Shown here: positions 1 through 10,440 of the stretch, piece after piece
Position numbering within the stretch: the stretch's first letter is position 1
How the letters are laid out: each line of letters begins with the position of its first letter
Source of the DNA: Liolophura sinensis
Taxonomy: Eukaryota > Mollusca > Polyplacophora > Chitonida > Chitonidae
Direction of reading: 5' to 3'
Assembly (NCBI RefSeq): GCF_032854445.1
Contig: NC_088305.1
Location: 19,639,717-19,703,716, forward strand
Length of the DNA: 64,000 bases
Made by a program: the position numbers and the translations under genes
The notes under the pieces: model-generated
Told to the model about the DNA's origin: nothing
The model's input: the letters and a program-made list of their open reading frames with translations, nothing else
Database searches by the model: none

Positions 1-150
1 ACGTTCGGAACTAAGGGCAACGTTTGAGTTCCATGACACCGTTAGGTACTTTCGGGACTAAGGCACCACGTTTGGTTTTCTTGACGCCAATAGGTATGTT
101 GGAACAAAGGAGCCACGTTGATTCCCGTAACAGGGGTAGGTAGGCACACA
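1..150. repeat. Degenerate ~50-bp tandem repeat at window edge
   Basis: Two to three diverged units share the order 'ggaactaaggg..cacgtttg..gttccttgacgcc..taggta'. The array probably continues outside the window. No gene is seen in it. Confidence 0.5.
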
Positions 151-152
151 GG

Positions 153-193
153 TAGTTGACGGCCGATCGAGGTCTCCGATCGGCCGTCAACTA
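153..193. repeat. Perfect 17-bp inverted repeat (hairpin)
   Basis: Arms 153-169 (TAGTTGACGGCCGATCG) and 177-193 are exact reverse complements around a 7-base loop (170-176). It is GC-rich within AT-rich surroundings. It could be a recent inverted duplication or a hairpin-forming element end; no function is assigned. Confidence 0.85.
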
Positions 194-690
194 TCACTGG
201 GAGGGTTTTGGTTAAAAATGCGTTGCTGTATTTTAAGCTGAAAATGCTGTATTTTAAGCGATGATTGCATCGCTTCATTCGACTGTTCGATCGCTTCGTA
301 CTATCGTCCCACGTTGTCGTGCCCTTGCGTCGTATTATCGTCCGCCGGGCGAAGACAGTACGATGAAGGTCTTAATAGGCTTCCATATATGTGCTAGATA
401 TGAACATTTGCAACCATGTCGTGGATGTGAGGCTGTCTATGGGCTGGTCGTTTTGTGCTTACCGACACCTTGTCTCGCTTCGCAGATCTTCATAGCAATA
501 CGACTTTATGAAGGTTTCTTGCGTAAACGCGCAACAGTAAAAAAGTAGAAGAGATCGGAAAATTTTATCAATATAAAGAGTAGAATTTTTACCGCAACAC
601 GGAGTGATTTATTTGGATTTACATTTGGATATCCATGCGCTACTGTAAAATGCCAATATAAATCAGAAATATCAGGTAGCTTAGGCAACG
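194..690. other. Non-coding, nothing recognised
   Basis: Presumably intron of the MFSD4B-like gene, since the exon at 867 opens in mid-codon and its 5' partners must lie upstream. No further homology is visible. Confidence 0.4.
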
Positions 691-691
691 T

Positions 692-788
692 CTGCCAATG
701 CATTATTTGTCTGCCAGTGCATTATTTGTCTACCAATGCATTATTTATCTGCCAGTGCATTATTTGTCTACCAATGCATTATTTGCCC
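692..788. repeat. 19-bp tandem repeat, about 5 copies
   Basis: Units alternate TGCCAATGCATTATTTGTC and TGCCAGTGCATTATTTGTC. The block ends 78 bases before the splice acceptor of the transporter exon. Confidence 0.85.
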
Positions 789-866
789 TAGGCACTTATA
801 TGTATTTTAGATTTTCACATATTGATAAGTTAACAATATTTTTTCGCTTTTTTTTGTCTGTTGCAG

Positions 867-1896
867 GCGGTAATACTGTCTGCGTTGGAATGTGGAAAGA
901 TGAAGGGAGCCCTTATTTACAAGCTCTACACCTGTCGTTTTCTGTCGGAGGAGTTATCGCCCCTTTCATTGTGGCACCTTTTTTGGCACCGAAAAGCAAT
1001 GACACCTCACAAAATGCTTCTCTTAGTAGTGAGGAACGTACCATACTCAAAAGCAACTGGTCATCAATCCCTTATTACAACTTAACTGAGGCTGCGACTC
1101 TTCCAGTAACTAGAGTTGAATACGCCTATCTCATCATTGGAGGCTTGTCGGTTCTCACTTCCTTTCTGTTCTTAGTACTATTTTTCCGGAAGTGCAGTTG
1201 CAAGAGAAACATCGACGCAGAAAATGGAAGAGGCAGACAACACCAAAGATACAAAACAGAAATCGTCAGATTCTGAGTTCTCGCTGAGATTGCGCATTGT
1301 CTTATTGATTTTTCTCGGATTTTTTTACGCCTTCTACGTGAGCCTAGAGGCTTTCATCGAAGGGTACTTAATGACGTTTGTGGTGAATACTTGGACTGGA
1401 GCAAAACTGAAGGGGCTCGAATCACATCTGTGTTTTGGGGAACATTTGCCGCAGGTCGAGTTTTGGGAGTTTTTATCTCAAAAGTGTTAACCCCTTGGAA
1501 GATGTTGCTGTGCGACCTTGTGCTTGTGAACGCCGTATTTGCCCCATTGTGGTTCGTCTCCAAAGAGCATGACGTCATCGTCTGGATATGCATCCCTCTT
1601 TCAGGCGTGTTCATGGCGACGATTTTCCCCACGGCATCAGCTGGACGGACCAAAGGATCATGAAAGTGACAGGAAAGGTTGCGTCTGTGTTTATCCTGTC
1701 GTCCACCGTCGGCGGGATTTTCAACCCCATGCTGTTAGGTTACCTATTTAAAGAGGTTAGTCCTATGTGGTTTGTCTATCTCCTGACGATAGAGGGCGCT
1801 CTGTGCGGCATCGTCTTCGTGGTGGTCACAGCGATTTTAGAAGTGACATCCAGAAAGTCATTGGATCTTCAGACATCTCCAGATAGCATTCAATGA
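867..1896 (+). pseudogene. MFSD4B/NaGLT1-like sugar transporter, last coding exon, frame-broken
   Basis: The protein resembles the C-terminal half of the sodium-dependent glucose transporter 1 family (major facilitator superfamily). It starts after a clear acceptor (TTTTTTGTCTGTTGCAG, ending 866) with the GGN..W start of that domain, then runs through membrane helices such as LIIGGLSVLTSFLFLVLFF, the family block SVFWGTFAAGR (about 1427-1459), and GISWTDQ followed by a last helix pair. The reading frame changes three times: one extra base between about 1210 and 1275, one missing base near 1380-1392, and one missing base near 1650. Each frame holds recognisable family sequence on either side, so these are indels and not introns. 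Five neighbouring host genes are intact, which argues for a decayed gene over poor sequence, but assembly error is not excluded. The 5' exons lie before the window. The stop codon is 1894-1896. Confidence 0.75.
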
Positions 1897-2530
1897 GATG
1901 GGAAACATTGATAAACAATTAGAAGGTTAGATTTCCATGAAAATAAGATCCCCAAGAGTTTTAAATTTTTTTATGAATGATGATGATAGATTGCACGCTG
2001 GAAATCATTGTCGTACCACGATTTTAGAACTGACATCAAGGGCATCAGTTGATCCAGACAATATCCATTGAAAGTGGAAACATTTAATGACAATTAAGTC
2101 TTACGAGTATTTCTCATGAGCTCTCTAAGAGCGATATGCTTTTGTTTTACCAGTGATGATCATAGATTGTCAATTTGTTTTTTTATTACAATGATGATGA
2201 CAAAGGGTGCTCTGTGCGGCATCGCCATTTTATGTGGTCACTACCATTTTAGAACTGCCATCAAGGAAGTCCATTTGTCTCCAGACACCTCCAGATAACA
2301 TTCAATTAAACAATTGTAGAGACAGGAAACATTTCACGGTTGGTGTGTAATGAAGGTTATATTTCTAGAAAACAAGCTTTAATTTTTTTCTACCAGTGGT
2401 GATGATAGATAGAATCTTTATCGCCTTCTTGGCACAAAGATTCAGAACTAACATCAAGGACGTCAATTAATCTTCAGAAATCTCCAGACAATATTCATAG
2501 AGAGATCGGAGCATTTGATCACATGAAGTT
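1795..2530 (+). repeat. Degenerate tandem copies of the transporter exon's 3' end
   Basis: The block running from 'ggcgctctgtgcggcatcg' through 'cattttagaa(g/c)tg(a/c)catc' to 'cagaca(t)ctccagataacattcaat' at 1795-1911 recurs, diverged, at about 2010-2085, 2195-2335 and 2420-2515. The linking 'tgatgatagat' motifs recur too, giving a period near 200 bases. Only the first copy is joined to the rest of the coding exon. Confidence 0.75.
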
Positions 2531-3190
2531 ATCATGAGTTGAGATTGTAGAATTTTACAATTACTCTATAATGTGTCATGAAAATACGATGAGAGTTCTG
2601 TTTTGTGTGTGTGTGTGGAATGTACTTCATGGACGAACAGCTAAAGGTGAGTCATCCACAACCACAAACTCAGCTTCATGTGGCACAAGTGCTCTCAAGA
2701 AGAGTGCATGGTTTGGTAGTGTTGATGTCTGTATGGGAGGAGAATGCCGATCAGTTCTCGATTCATACTCATTACAGAGCGTACGACGCTCTGTACGTTC
2801 GCTTTACATTACACTCTCCACTAGCAACTTTTGTACAAAGTCTTGAACAACGCCAAGGTCACTGAGGTCACGGTGATGAGGCAGGAAGTTATGTCAGAAA
2901 ACAAAAGCAATTTGTCTAAACCTTCGTTTCCATTTACGCTTGATAGGCATTCATTCTCTCTAAAGTGGGCACAACATCATTCTAACTGACGTCTGGAACA
3001 ATTTTATTTGTGAATGCTAATTATAGCTGGACGCGATGTCAAGCTTCTTCAATGGTGGCAATGATGTATAGCGAGCGATTAATGAAAAAGCACACGCGCT
3101 ATAATGATTGTGTTCTGGATCCCCATGGTGGGCACACGGATACTGAGCCACGCTGACCTTAACCTTGACAATAAACTGTTTTTCTGCAGT
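2531..3190. other. Intergenic, no gene recognised
   Basis: Contains a short TG run near 2605 and short open frames with no family resemblance. Confidence 0.4.
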
Positions 3191-3197
3191 TTATATG

Positions 3198-3995
3198 TTT
3201 TTGACATATTAATTGCGATTTATTTATTTGATTGGTGTTTTCCGCCGTAGTCAAGGATATTTCACTTATGCGACAGTGTCCAGCATTATAATGGGAGAAA
3301 ACCGGACAGAGCCCTGAGAAACCCACGACCATCCGCAGGCTGCTGGCAGACCTTCCCAGGTACGGCCAGAGAGGACTCGAACGCTCAGTGACCACATTTT
3401 GACATATTAATTGCGATTATTTATTTCATTGGTGTTTTACGCCGTAGTCAAGGATATTTCACTTATGCGACAGCGGCCAGCATTATGGTGGGAGAAAACC
3501 AGGCAGAGCCCGGAGAAACCCACGACCATCCGCAGGCTACTGGCAGACCTTCCAGTTACGGCCACAGAGGATTTGAACTCTCAGTGACCATATTTGAAAT
3601 ATTATTGGCGATTATTTTTTTCATTGGTGTTTTACGCCGTAGTCAAGAATATTTCACTTATGCGACAGCGTTCGACATTATGGTGGGAAAAAACCAGGCA
3701 GAGCCCGGAGAAACCCACGACCATCCGCAGGCTACTGGCGGACCTTCTCAGGTACGGCCAGAGAGGGACTTGAATTCTCAGTGACATCATTTTGACATAT
3801 TAATTGCGATTTCTTTATTTGATTGGTGTTTTACGCCGTAGTCAAGAATATTTCACTTATGCGACAGCGTTCGGCATTATGGTAAGAGGAAACCAGGCAG
3901 AGCCCGAAGAACCCACGACCATCCGCAGGCTGCTGGCAGACCTTCCTAGGTACGGCCAGAGAGAACTTGAACTCACAGTGACCTCATTGGTGAGA
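3198..3995 (-). repeat. Four tandem reverse-oriented SINE pieces (~193-bp units)
   Basis: Each unit begins near TTGACATATTAATTGCGATT, then reads as the reverse complement of the common SINE here: tail 'ttggtgttttacgccgtagtcaa', 'atttcacttatgcgacag', 'aacccacgaccatccgcagg'. Units start at about 3198, 3393, 3590 and 3785. Shared linker sequence and regular spacing show head-to-tail duplication of one SINE fragment, as opposed to four insertions. Confidence 0.85.
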
Positions 3996-4059
3996 GGCTT
4001 CTGGGTCAATGGGCCGCGCGTGCACGTTCGTCTTCCACCAATATGGTGAGCATAATATT

Positions 4060-4500
4060 ACCGGTATAGAGTAAAGACGTACACCATACAGAGTAAAACC
4101 AGTGACCGCAATGTGAAAGTTGGTAAATGGTCACACGTAACCGTTGAAATACAGCCTCTTGTCAATTTACCTCAGGGTTTATGCCAACTGCTCATGCACA
4201 GATGTAAATGCTCAAATTAGTACCAAATTACATCCTCCCTATCACTATGGTGTAAACATAACTAGACAAAAGATATGCATAGATATTAACTGCAGTTTGT
4301 AAGGGGTCACTGCTCTATAATTTGTCAAAATGCCGTGTTGTCATCACATTTAACATACAATAACTGGCCTCGGGGATGCTTAGTGCAGTAGAATCCCCAA
4401 AGGGGCCAGGCCTCCGGGATGCTTAGTGCAGTAGAATCCCCAAAGGGGCCAGGCCTCGGGGATGCTTAGTGCACTAGAAGAATCCTGGTTTCCTCCGAAC
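4060..4500 (+). repeat. Dispersed repeat family R1, copy 1
   Basis: Unclassified repeat with landmarks GAGTAAAACCAG, 'ggtaaatggtcacacgtaac', CTTGTCAATTTACCTCA, GTTGTCATCACATTTAACAT and GGGGATGCTTAGT. The same landmarks in the same order occur at 50735-51040 (+), and in part in reverse at 14470-14810 and 10280-10440. Confidence 0.7.
4366..4476. repeat. 43-bp tandem repeat, about 2.6 copies
   Basis: The unit begins GGCCTCGGGGATGCTTAGTG and continues through 'cagtagaatccccaaagggg'. It is a local expansion inside R1 copy 1; the R1 copy at 51.0 kb has a single unit. Confidence 0.85.
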
Positions 4501-4509
4501 ATAAAATTG

Positions 4510-5483
4510 ACTGGCGTGGTATGAGTAAATAAATAAATAAATAAATAAAGGCCAGCTTTAACTCTGAGGCGTAAAACATGTTTAATTTATATTTATGACT
4601 TCTACAATAACCGTTTGTGTCTCACTTCTTTGTGGACGGTTTTCTGAAGGAAATGAAGAACGTGAGTAGCTATAAAAGACGAGCAACGTGGTTCTGAAAA
4701 GATCAGCCCACTTCTGGGTAAAAAAAAAATCAGTAAAAACTCCACTGAAAATACTGAAGAATTACTCTCCACTTCATATTCTCTGGATATGATCAGATAC
4801 TGCGTACTATTCATTCTCCAGCTTTCCCTGTATTGCGGTTTGCATAACTTACAACACCAAGGCCTTTTGTGAAGTTCGAATTGAATGAAAGAATACGTGT
4901 ATTTAATATAGAAGACGGTAGATGTGAATACATATTAATTTATGCAGATGATACTGGAAGAATTTGGAGGGGATGGGGGGGGGGGGGTGCACAGGAGGAA
5001 GAGGGAAGTATATTGCTGACCTTGAGTCTAAGTCAATACTTAAAACCCAAGCCTTAAGATGCGTTTTATTCTATTGAGAATTTCCAGTTTCATCCAAAAG
5101 GTTTGAATTTGTTTGCGATGTATGTGATGAATTCGTTCTAATATTTCATAACGACGATTTTTCGACCCATAAATTTACATCTTGTAATTTCCATATCGAG
5201 CAATTTAAAAAAAATTTTGTGCAGCGGTTCAAGCTTTTGTAGTGAGTAGGCAAACACCCAAAAAGTTGCCCACATTCTTGGTTAGCTCATGCCCGGCACG
5301 TTCTGATAAGATATATGTATATATGTGTTTCAACACATTTGTGTTGTCAAATTTTAGATTTCTGCATCTGTGGTCGAATTTGTACAGGGTGTAACTTACA
5401 CCTCCCTCCGCTCCCCTCCTCCCCCCCCCCAAAAATACATTGAAATTATGTTTCCGTGCCACTAATTTCCTCACTAATATCCA
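4510..5483. other. Intergenic, no gene recognised
   Basis: Holds an AAATA run (4527-4548), a short G-run near 4978 and a C-run near 5421. No coding similarity was seen. Confidence 0.4.
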
Positions 5484-5815
5484 AAAAGGGGCCTATGTGG
5501 CCCAGCGGTTAGCACGCTAGCGCAGTACGATGACTCAGAAGCCGCTCACCAATGCGACTGCTGTAAGTTCAAGTCCATTCTGGCTTCCTCTCGGGCTATA
5601 CGAAATGGCTGAAATATTACCGATGTGGCGTTAAGCCAAATTCATTCGTTCTCTGGTCATGTGGTCTTCCAGCAACCTCCAAATGGTTGTGGTTTTTCCC
5701 TCCACGCTCTGTCCGATTTCCTCCTCTCATGATAATGTAGGCGACCCTTGTATAAGTGAAATATTATTGAGTACGGCGTAAAACTGCAATCAGATAAGTA
5801 AATAAATAAATAACC
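5484..5815 (+). repeat. tRNA-derived SINE (AATAAA-tail family) with foreign middle
   Basis: The head has box A-like 'gtggcccagcggttagcac' and box B-like GTAAGTTCAAGTCC. The tail ends 'gtataagtgaaatattattgagtacggcgtaaaa' and AAATAAATAAATAA. Between head and tail, near 5605-5655, lies 'ggctgaaatattaccgatgt' and 'ggcgttaagcc', the 3' tail motif of another SINE type that also appears reversed near 26985. The copy is therefore chimeric. Confidence 0.8.
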
Positions 5816-6495
5816 AACAGGAGGGGTTCTTCTTATCTCAGTGAGATTTTCCTTGAACTCCTCATTCCCGAAACACTTTGGTGTCAGGCTCAAATTAGAA
5901 AAGTTGTCAATTTGCTGTCTTTAGGTATTAATCGCCAGAACTGGAAGCTCATGTAAATGGATTACATTGAAAAACAAATGTTTATCATTTAAACATATCT
6001 CTGCAACACATAATAAACGTGCTTAACATGTCTTTCAGTAAATATCAGACTCGTACCTGTACTATTTAGAGTGTTAAAGTGATTCCAAAGTTCAAAAAGC
6101 AATACTTTGATCCGTTTTATACATTTTAGGAAATTCATAAACTATTTTGAACGGTAACACGTGCGCACACTTTAATAAATGTTTATTTTCAACATGTTCA
6201 AGGTGTGTTTATTTCTCAAATACACGCAAAATGTTCATATATATATTGATTTATTTTATAAATACTCACATTTATAGTCTAAATGCATTAATTTATGTAG
6301 TAAATTGAATGGGTTTATTGCTTAAACTGAGTGTTTTCAAGGTACATGATCAACATTATAGAGCGGCTTTGTTATCAGTTGTTGGATAAACATGTTCAAG
6401 TGTTTCAGTATTAAACATGTTACAATTAAACATTATGTACGTTTATTAGATGTTACAAAGAGATGTTTAAATGTTAAACATTTGTTTTTTCAGTG
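5816..6495. other. AT-rich intergenic sequence
   Basis: Many short 'ttaaacat' and 'catgtt' words occur between 6160 and 6485, suggesting an old degenerate repeat. No gene is seen. Confidence 0.4.
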
Positions 6496-6690
6496 TACAG
6501 CCTGTTAGGGATGAGAGATTTACAGCTTGTTAGGGAACAAGGGGTTGCATCCTTTTAGGGATCAAAAGGTAACATCCTGTCAGGGATCAAGGGGTTATAG
6601 CCTGTTAGGGATCAAATTGATTACAGCCTGTTAGGGATCAAGGGATTACAGTCTGTTAGGGATCAAGGCGTTAGGGATCAACGACTTTAA
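6496..6690. repeat. ~29-bp minisatellite, about 7 copies
   Basis: Unit core TACAGCCTGTTAGGGATCAA followed by 'ggg(a/g)t'. It ends just before the GC-rich viral fossil region. Confidence 0.85.
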
Positions 6691-6829
6691 ACCAACGCTC
6701 TTTCAAAATGGACGTTCTGCGACAGGTCAATAATTGCAAATCCAGTTTCACAAAGAGTGTAGTGTAGTATGTGGCGTGTCATGGTGTGCTGCAGTATAAC
6801 GTAGTACACAGCCTATACACCTACGGCAC

Positions 6830-7890
6830 ATGAGGCGGCAGTCAGACTGCCTCACGAGGGGAGGGGACGACACAGTCTCCCAACTCGACAACACCGTAGT
6901 TCGCATCCCACTTACTGGTTGCTTGAGCGAAGCGCATATTTTCGAGAGCGTCCCCATCTCTTCTCCAACGCATCCAAGTCCTTCCACTGGGTGGACGGAC
7001 CGCGGAGAACTCACCGTCCATGGAAAGGCTGTTCCCGAGAGTAACATGATCGACTGGTCAACGACACCTTTCGTGAAAGACAACATTTTTTCAACCCACG
7101 GATAGGGAGGACTTCGCCCGCGGGCTGAGAGCCATGAACATCCCGCGAGACTGGGTAAGCAACCGAACATGGTGGGGCGACACCGAGCGAATGAGCGATC
7201 GCTGGCGTGAGTGAGTACGGGGAAAGATGGACACACAACCCCGGCCGAAAAAATCCTCCACACCACGGTCTCTGCCCGCCCGGTCTCGGCTACCCACCAC
7301 CACCACCAGGACCCCAACCACCACTACTACCACCGCCGCCACCACACCACGTCCGTCTCCAGTTAACGCGCCAACGCGGAAGTGGAGTCCGTATTAAATA
7401 CCGCGTGGGGAGGAAAGACGGTCAGTCCTCCCGGGGATCCCCCCACCAACATGTTTTACGTGACGCTGCTCCATAACAGCTCGTTCCGCTCCTTTTCCAA
7501 GAAAACCTTGGCGCATTTCAGCCCGCAACTCCCACAGCCCATGCATTTGAGTCGCGACTGGGAATGTAGGTTGGTAGAAATACAGTATTCCCGCACCTAG
7601 TACAACGTTCGGGGAAAGGAAATGTGGTATGTCATAGACTCCAAAGACGACCCACACCGCGCCAGGCATAAGTTAACCTTGCCGGAGAGCTATTACCTCT
7701 CGCCCAACGCGCTCACTAAGGCCGTTACAGGGTTAACTGACATAAACATCGCCTTGCTCAAGTCTCAAAACGGTGATCTGACGTTCAGTTTCGAGAATGT
7801 GCTGTGGAATGTGCTACACCATACGCTTTCGGAAACAAAAGGAAACAATTGGGATTTGGCTTCTAAGTTCATTGTAGCCTGGTAATAGCT
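6830..7890 (+). mobile_element. Broken Polinton-type virus-like element fragment
   Basis: A GC-rich island in AT-rich surroundings. The part from about 7450 to 7885 resembles an invertebrate protein family that I recall sitting beside F54H12.2-like virion proteins in Polinton/Maverick-type elements; the hallmark is an N-terminal FYVTL..NSS-like core with L.REWE-like and YYLSP-like blocks. The upstream GC-rich part (6830-7440) may belong to the same element. It is a broken fossil with several breaks. No polymerase, integrase or terminal inverted repeats were seen, so it is a fragment. The family call rests on recalled motifs and needs a profile search. Confidence 0.5.
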
Positions 7891-10279
7891 GTGGGGTAGT
7901 TGAGCTGAGGTCCGAGGTCGCTGAGCCGGTAGTTGAAAAGATCCTGGCGGTACAGTTGCCTTATATCGCTACTTATAACTACTAGGCAGGAGATACCCCG
8001 GGGGCTGGATTGGGTCGGGCTGGAAGACGCTCGCTTTTTCTTCCACTCTTCTTCTTCTTCTGACTCGTCCGTTTCTGGACTTGATGGGACACGAGCTGGC
8101 TTCGTTCCTTGGTGCAGGTGAGACCGCGGGTGTTGTTGGGGTTGTCGTTGCTGCTGCTGCTGATGCGCGGAGGGGTCTTCTGGTAAGACCGGGGAAGTGG
8201 GGGCTAGAGCACTGGTTGTTATCGTCGCTATTGCTTCAGCGTGGATTTTTGCAGCATGATGCCTTTACGAACAGTTGCAATTAAAGCGCGACTGAGATAC
8301 TTGTTTAATTGTTATTTGACATGGAACTCATTCACGGGCTACGAATTTGAACTTTGATGTGGAATTCATGCCTGGAATATCCACTGTCTGCCCGGCATCA
8401 TTGAAAACTGATGACCGCTTCTCTCTTGTGTGTTACGGGCTTTATTTCTTATTTCTATAATTTCTTACATCCCTTTGTCTTTGGGAGCTAGTGTTAAACA
8501 TTGTTTTGGAAATGTATCTTGCGATTATCAACTTGGAACGCCCTTTACGGACTACGAATGGTATATGAATGTCGGACATGACGCTTATATTAAATCTGTA
8601 ACATAAAAGCATACACACGGTACACACACGGTATGAAAATAAAACAAAAAGTGACAAAGCCCTGCCTTTTTCACAGCGCGAACAGACACGTGGGATGGTA
8701 GATGGACGAATCAAGCCGGCTTGCAGATTGTCGAGTGACTGGTCCGTCCCACCAAAACGGACCAATGCTCGACATTCCTGCGCGAATGTCGTTGAAATGA
8801 AATGATCAGTCTGAAATGTTATATAGCACAGTGTGTTATGCAGTGTTGTCTGCTATAGTATACTGCATAATATACTATGGTATAACTACAGTATAATATA
8901 GTATAGTATACTGTATAGTATAGTATGCTGTTTGTTACAGTTTGTTATTTGTTACATTATATTTTGTGGACCTCTCCTATATATTATTTACCCCAAGCAC
9001 TCATTCCTATATATTATTTGTGAATTTCTTCTATATACATATAGCGCGCGTAACAGATGAGACTAATGTATCATATAGCATTTTAGACGTGCACCAAATG
9101 TAAAGCTGATCAGAGATTGCATTATTGAGATGGATGAAACAAATGCCTTTGAAACGAGTATGCATTTCCTCGCGCGTGCATGCCACAAAAAAATCCAATA
9201 TGTACCTCAAGTTGATAAATAATAAATAAAGTCAGCGCCAAAATCCGCTGTGGTCGACTCCAATTTGCTTAAGAACTAGTCCTGAAGTATTATGTGTTAG
9301 GAGGAGAATTGCCGTCGGAAACCACCGAAGTGCAGTTCGTACATTTCCGGTAGAACTCTTCTTCCCAGAAGGTAACGAACAGTACAGTCCGTTTTCCGCT
9401 TGACGATCGGGAAACCGGAATATTGGACGTAGGTTTCGAGTTTACACGAACATGTCGACAGTTTTAACAACTCTCATTGGCTGAGAGGTAACAACACCCC
9501 CAGCTAAATTACAGGTGTTAAAGATGGAGGACGCGATGGACTCAGTGATTTACACCAGCTTTGCCGTTTTCAGGCTTTAGGTGTATGGCGAGGAAAAATC
9601 GCAAAATTATGCAGCTGGCACCTCCAGACAGAAAAAAACGTGCTCTTTTCAGCCTATAGTGTCATGTTTTTTAGTTTTTGTTCTCCTTTAAACCTCAGAA
9701 TTTTCTAAGTGCCACGAACAATAACTACTCGTTAATTTTTCCTAGCAGAGTTTTCTACCTTAATGTCAAGGAAAAATAAATCTACGCTGCGTTTAGTAGG
9801 CAACTTTTCGCACGTTCGCTGATGCCTGTACCAGATGTCCCGTCAGGAGAAGGTCCCGGCGCAGACTTGGCAAGCGACTTACCCCTCTCCGAGGACTCTC
9901 CGTGTACTCGACGTTCATGCCACAGTAAACCCGTCCGGCGGGAAAACTTTCCTCAGTTTTCACTCCCCCTCAATCCGACACGTTTTTGGAACAGCATACT
10001 GCTGGCATTGTTATCTCTGACACAGGAGGTCACGCTTTTGCGGTCATTTATATGTCTGTCTGTCGGTCGGTCGGTCTTTCTATAAGCAATCCTATGGGAA
10101 AACTATACAAAGATTTGGATGAAATTTGTGTGCTCTTGTTTACCATGGTTTAAACTTCGGTAGTTATCCACAACCAGGAATGTCTGAAACAACTATTTAG
10201 ACATAGGACAGAAATGCTGTTTATGTCGGTAGCGATAGAAATTTGAAAGATACCCTAATTGAAGTAATCTGACAAGAGG
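7891..10279. other. Intergenic, no gene supported
   Basis: 7.9-8.25 kb remains GC-rich with a CTG run (8147-8163) and could be more of the viral fossil. 8870-8945 is a TATAGTATAC-type low-complexity stretch. 'acagttgcaattaaagcgcg' at 8270 recurs diverged at 14845. 9.0-10.28 kb shows short open frames without recognisable domains. Confidence 0.4.
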
Positions 10280-10440
10280 TCGGATGTCGACAGTTACATG
10301 TACGTGTGACGGTTACAGTTACGTATCCCAGCTATCACACTGGTCGTCGCTGCTGTGGTTTTACTCTCTGTGGTGTAGTCTTTTTTTTATAATATTTATA
10401 CTTGTAATAGAGCTAGGATTTTAAAAGGCTTACGGCATAG
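10280..10440 (-). repeat. Dispersed repeat family R1, partial reverse copy
   Basis: Contains reversed R1 landmarks: 'gtacgtgtgacggttac', CACACTGGTCGTCGCTGCTG and GGTTTTACTCT. Compare 14690-14760. Confidence 0.6.

Noticed and set aside
7091-7345. Valine-rich minus-strand frame
   Set aside because: It is produced by ACC/CCA-type low-complexity sequence in the GC-rich fossil region.
9822-10085. 87-codon frame with Pro/Ser-rich sequence
   Set aside because: Ends in a simple CTGT/CGGT repeat, and no domain was recognised.
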